This document shows, piece after piece, positions 5,509-7,112 of a DNA stretch of 7,112 bases (position 1 is the first letter of the stretch; each line of letters starts with the position of its first letter). The stretch spans positions 1 to 7,112 of the forward strand of contig JAMCVR010000151.1 in NCBI GenBank assembly GCA_023475455.1, read 5' to 3'. The notes under the pieces are model-generated. The model did no database searches. It was given only the letters and a program-made list of their open reading frames with translations, and was not told the DNA's origin. The stretch comes from Thermoplasmatota archaeon. GTDB taxonomy: Bacteria > Pseudomonadota > Gammaproteobacteria > Burkholderiales > Thiobacillaceae. The translations under genes were made by a program, and so were the position numbers.

Positions 5509-7112
5509 ATGAATGAAGGTTTGCTGTTTGCCCTCGTGGCGGCGATGCTCGCACTGCTCTACGGGATCATATCGATCAAATGGATACTGGGGTTGCCCAC
5601 CGGCAACGACCGCATGCGGGAAATCGCGGCGGCCGTGCAGGAAGGCGCTTCCGCTTACCTGAACCGGCAATACACCACCATCGGGATTGTCGGCGTGATC
5701 CTGCTGATCGCGATCTTCGCCTCGCTCGGCTGGCAAACCGCAGTCGGCTTCGCGCTCGGCGCCGTGCTGTCCGGCCTCACCGGCTACATCGGCATGAACG
5801 TCTCGGTGCGCGCCAACGTGCGCACCGCCGAAGCGGCCTCGCAAGGTCTCAACGCCGCGCTCAACGTCGCCTTCAAGGGCGGCGCCATCACCGGCATGCT
5901 GGTGGTGGGCCTGGGTCTCCTGGGCGTCGCCGGCTACTACGCCGTGCTCACCCTGGTGCTGGGCGAGAGCACCGAGAAAGCGACCCACGCACTCGTGGGC
6001 CTGGCCTTCGGCGGCTCGCTGATTTCCATCTTCGCCCGACTCGGCGGCGGCATCTTCACCAAGGGCGCCGACGTCGGCGCCGACCTGGTGGGCAAGGTCG
6101 AAGCCGGCATCCCCGAGGACGATCCGCGCAACCCCGCCGTGATCGCCGACAACGTCGGCGACAACGTCGGCGACTGCGCCGGCATGGCCGCCGACCTGTT
6201 CGAGACCTACGCCGTGACCATCATCGCCACCATGCTCTTGGGCGGCCTGCTGATCACCGGTTCCCCCGAAGCGGTGATCTATCCGCTGGTGCTGGGCGGC
6301 TTCTCCATCGTCGCCTCCATCGTCGGCACCTGGTTCGTCAAGGCGCGCGAGGGCGGCAAGATCATGAACGCGCTGTACCGCGGCCTGATCGTGTCGGGCG
6401 TGCTGGCGGCGGTCGCGTTCTATCCCATCACCAACTGGATGATGGGCGAGGGCGTGATGATAGCCGGCGAACTGGTGACCTCGCTGAACCTGTACTTCGC
6501 CACCCTGATCGGCCTGGCGCTGACCGCGGCCATGGTGTGGATCACCGAGTACTACACCGCGACCGAATTCAGCCCGGTGCGCCACATCGCGCAGGCCTCC
6601 ACCACCGGCCACGGCACCAACGTCATCGCCGGCCTCGGCGTCTCGATGAAGTCCACCGCCGCGCCGGTGCTCGCCGTCTGCGCCGCCATCTGGGGCGCGT
6701 ATGAACTGGCCGGCCTGTATGGCATCGCGATTGCCGCCACCTCCATGCTGTCGATGGCCGGCATCATCGTCGCGCTCGACGCCTACGGCCCGATCACCGA
6801 CAACGCCGGCGGTATCGCCGAAATGGCCGGGCTTCCCGACAGCATCCGCAACATCACCGATCCGCTCGACGCCGTCGGCAACACCACCAAGGCCGTCACC
6901 AAGGGCTATGCCATCGGCTCGGCCGGCCTCGCCGCGCTGGTGCTGTTCGCCGACTACACCCATGCGCTGACCACGCAGGGCGGCCCCGCATTGAGCTTCG
7001 ACCTGTCCAGCCACATGGTCATCATCGGCCTCTTCATCGGCGGCATGGTGCCTTATCTCTTCGGCGCGATGGGCATGGAAGCGGTCGGCCGCGCCGCCGG
7101 TTCGGTGGTGGT
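5509..7112 (+). CDS. hppA: Membrane-bound proton-translocating pyrophosphatase, K+-independent type (3' end outside window)
   Basis: This multi-pass inner-membrane enzyme hydrolyses PPi and pumps H+ outward, conserving the energy of PPi from biosynthesis. I translated 534 codons without a stop; the family is usually about 670-700 residues, so the C-terminus lies beyond the window. The N-terminus is a membrane helix, followed by [13 protein letters not shown]. The PPi/Mg-binding signature [20 protein letters not shown] lies at 188-207, then [19 protein letters not shown] (214-232). EYYT and [13 protein letters not shown] follow, and [16 protein letters not shown] later. In [17 protein letters not shown] the Lys461 matches the lysine that marks K+-independent H+-PPases, where K+-dependent forms have Ala. 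ATG 5509 has AGAGGAG at 5493-5499, nine bases upstream. Pairing with pfp makes a PPi-metabolism cluster. Confidence 0.97.
   Translation, partial: MNEGLLFALVAAMLALLYGIISIKWILGLPTGNDRMREIAAAVQEGASAYLNRQYTTIGIVGVILLIAIFASLGWQTAVGFALGAVLSGLTGYIGMNVSVRANVRTAEAASQGLNAALNVAFKGGAITGMLVVGLGLLGVAGYYAVLTLVLGESTEKATHALVGLAFGGSLISIFARLGGGIFTKGADVGADLVGKVEAGIPEDDPRNPAVIADNVGDNVGDCAGMAADLFETYAVTIIATMLLGGLLITGSPEAVIYPLVLGGFSIVASIVGTWFVKAREGGKIMNALYRGLIVSGVLAAVAFYPITNWMMGEGVMIAGELVTSLNLYFATLIGLALTAAMVWITEYYTATEFSPVRHIAQASTTGHGTNVIAGLGVSMKSTAAPVLAVCAAIWGAYELAGLYGIAIAATSMLSMAGIIVALDAYGPITDNAGGIAEMAGLPDSIRNITDPLDAVGNTTKAVTKGYAIGSAGLAALVLFADYTHALTTQGGPALSFDLSSHMVIIGLFIGGMVPYLFGAMGMEAVGRAAGSVV

Noticed and set aside
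5491..7014. A 507-codon open frame on the minus strand
   Set aside because: It is antisense to hppA and has the Gly/Asp/His/Ala-rich composition typical of shadows of high-GC genes. The + strand frame has clear pyrophosphatase motifs.

Overview
The window reads as a chromosomal segment of a GC-rich Gram-negative bacterium, most likely a betaproteobacterium of the Thiobacillus/Nitrosomonadales type. This rests on the strong G/C bias at third codon positions, a Kdo-lipopolysaccharide gene (kdsB), and pyrophosphate-dependent phosphofructokinase encoded next to a proton-pumping pyrophosphatase. The taxonomic placement is inference. All genes lie on the + strand.

Region 1 (1-1708) holds a membrane-anchored diguanylate cyclase gene broken by a 542-bp direct tandem duplication. 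The two copies are identical except for one inserted G at 947. The first copy runs into a stop at 869-871. Removing one copy restores a 371-residue protein with a multi-pass membrane sensor and a canonical GGDEF motif. This is either a very recent mutation or an assembly artefact.

Region 2 (1689-3772) is a compact housekeeping run: a Trm112/YcaR-type zinc-ribbon protein, kdsB (CMP-Kdo synthetase), adk (adenylate kinase) and an unrecognised 121-residue protein. It ends in a clear intrinsic terminator at 3778-3808.

Region 3 (3847-7112) is a pyrophosphate-energy module. It contains pfp (PPi-dependent 6-phosphofructokinase), a 71-residue unknown protein, and hppA (membrane pyrophosphatase, cut by the window end). 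PFP uses or makes PPi at the fructose-6-phosphate/fructose-1,6-bisphosphate step, and HppA couples PPi hydrolysis to proton export. Residue Lys461 places HppA with the K+-independent type. Between pfp and the 71-residue gene sits a composite palindrome of inverted GGGGCTA-type heptamer arrays enclosing two small hairpins. Intrinsic-terminator hairpins lie just ahead of both the pfp and hppA ribosome binding sites, which raises the possibility of leader attenuation.

I found no tRNA, rRNA, CRISPR array or transposase. No gene-free stretch exceeds about 135 bases. The best candidates for a second look are the 542-bp duplication, the heptamer cruciform at 5113-5230, and the terminators directly upstream of pfp and hppA.
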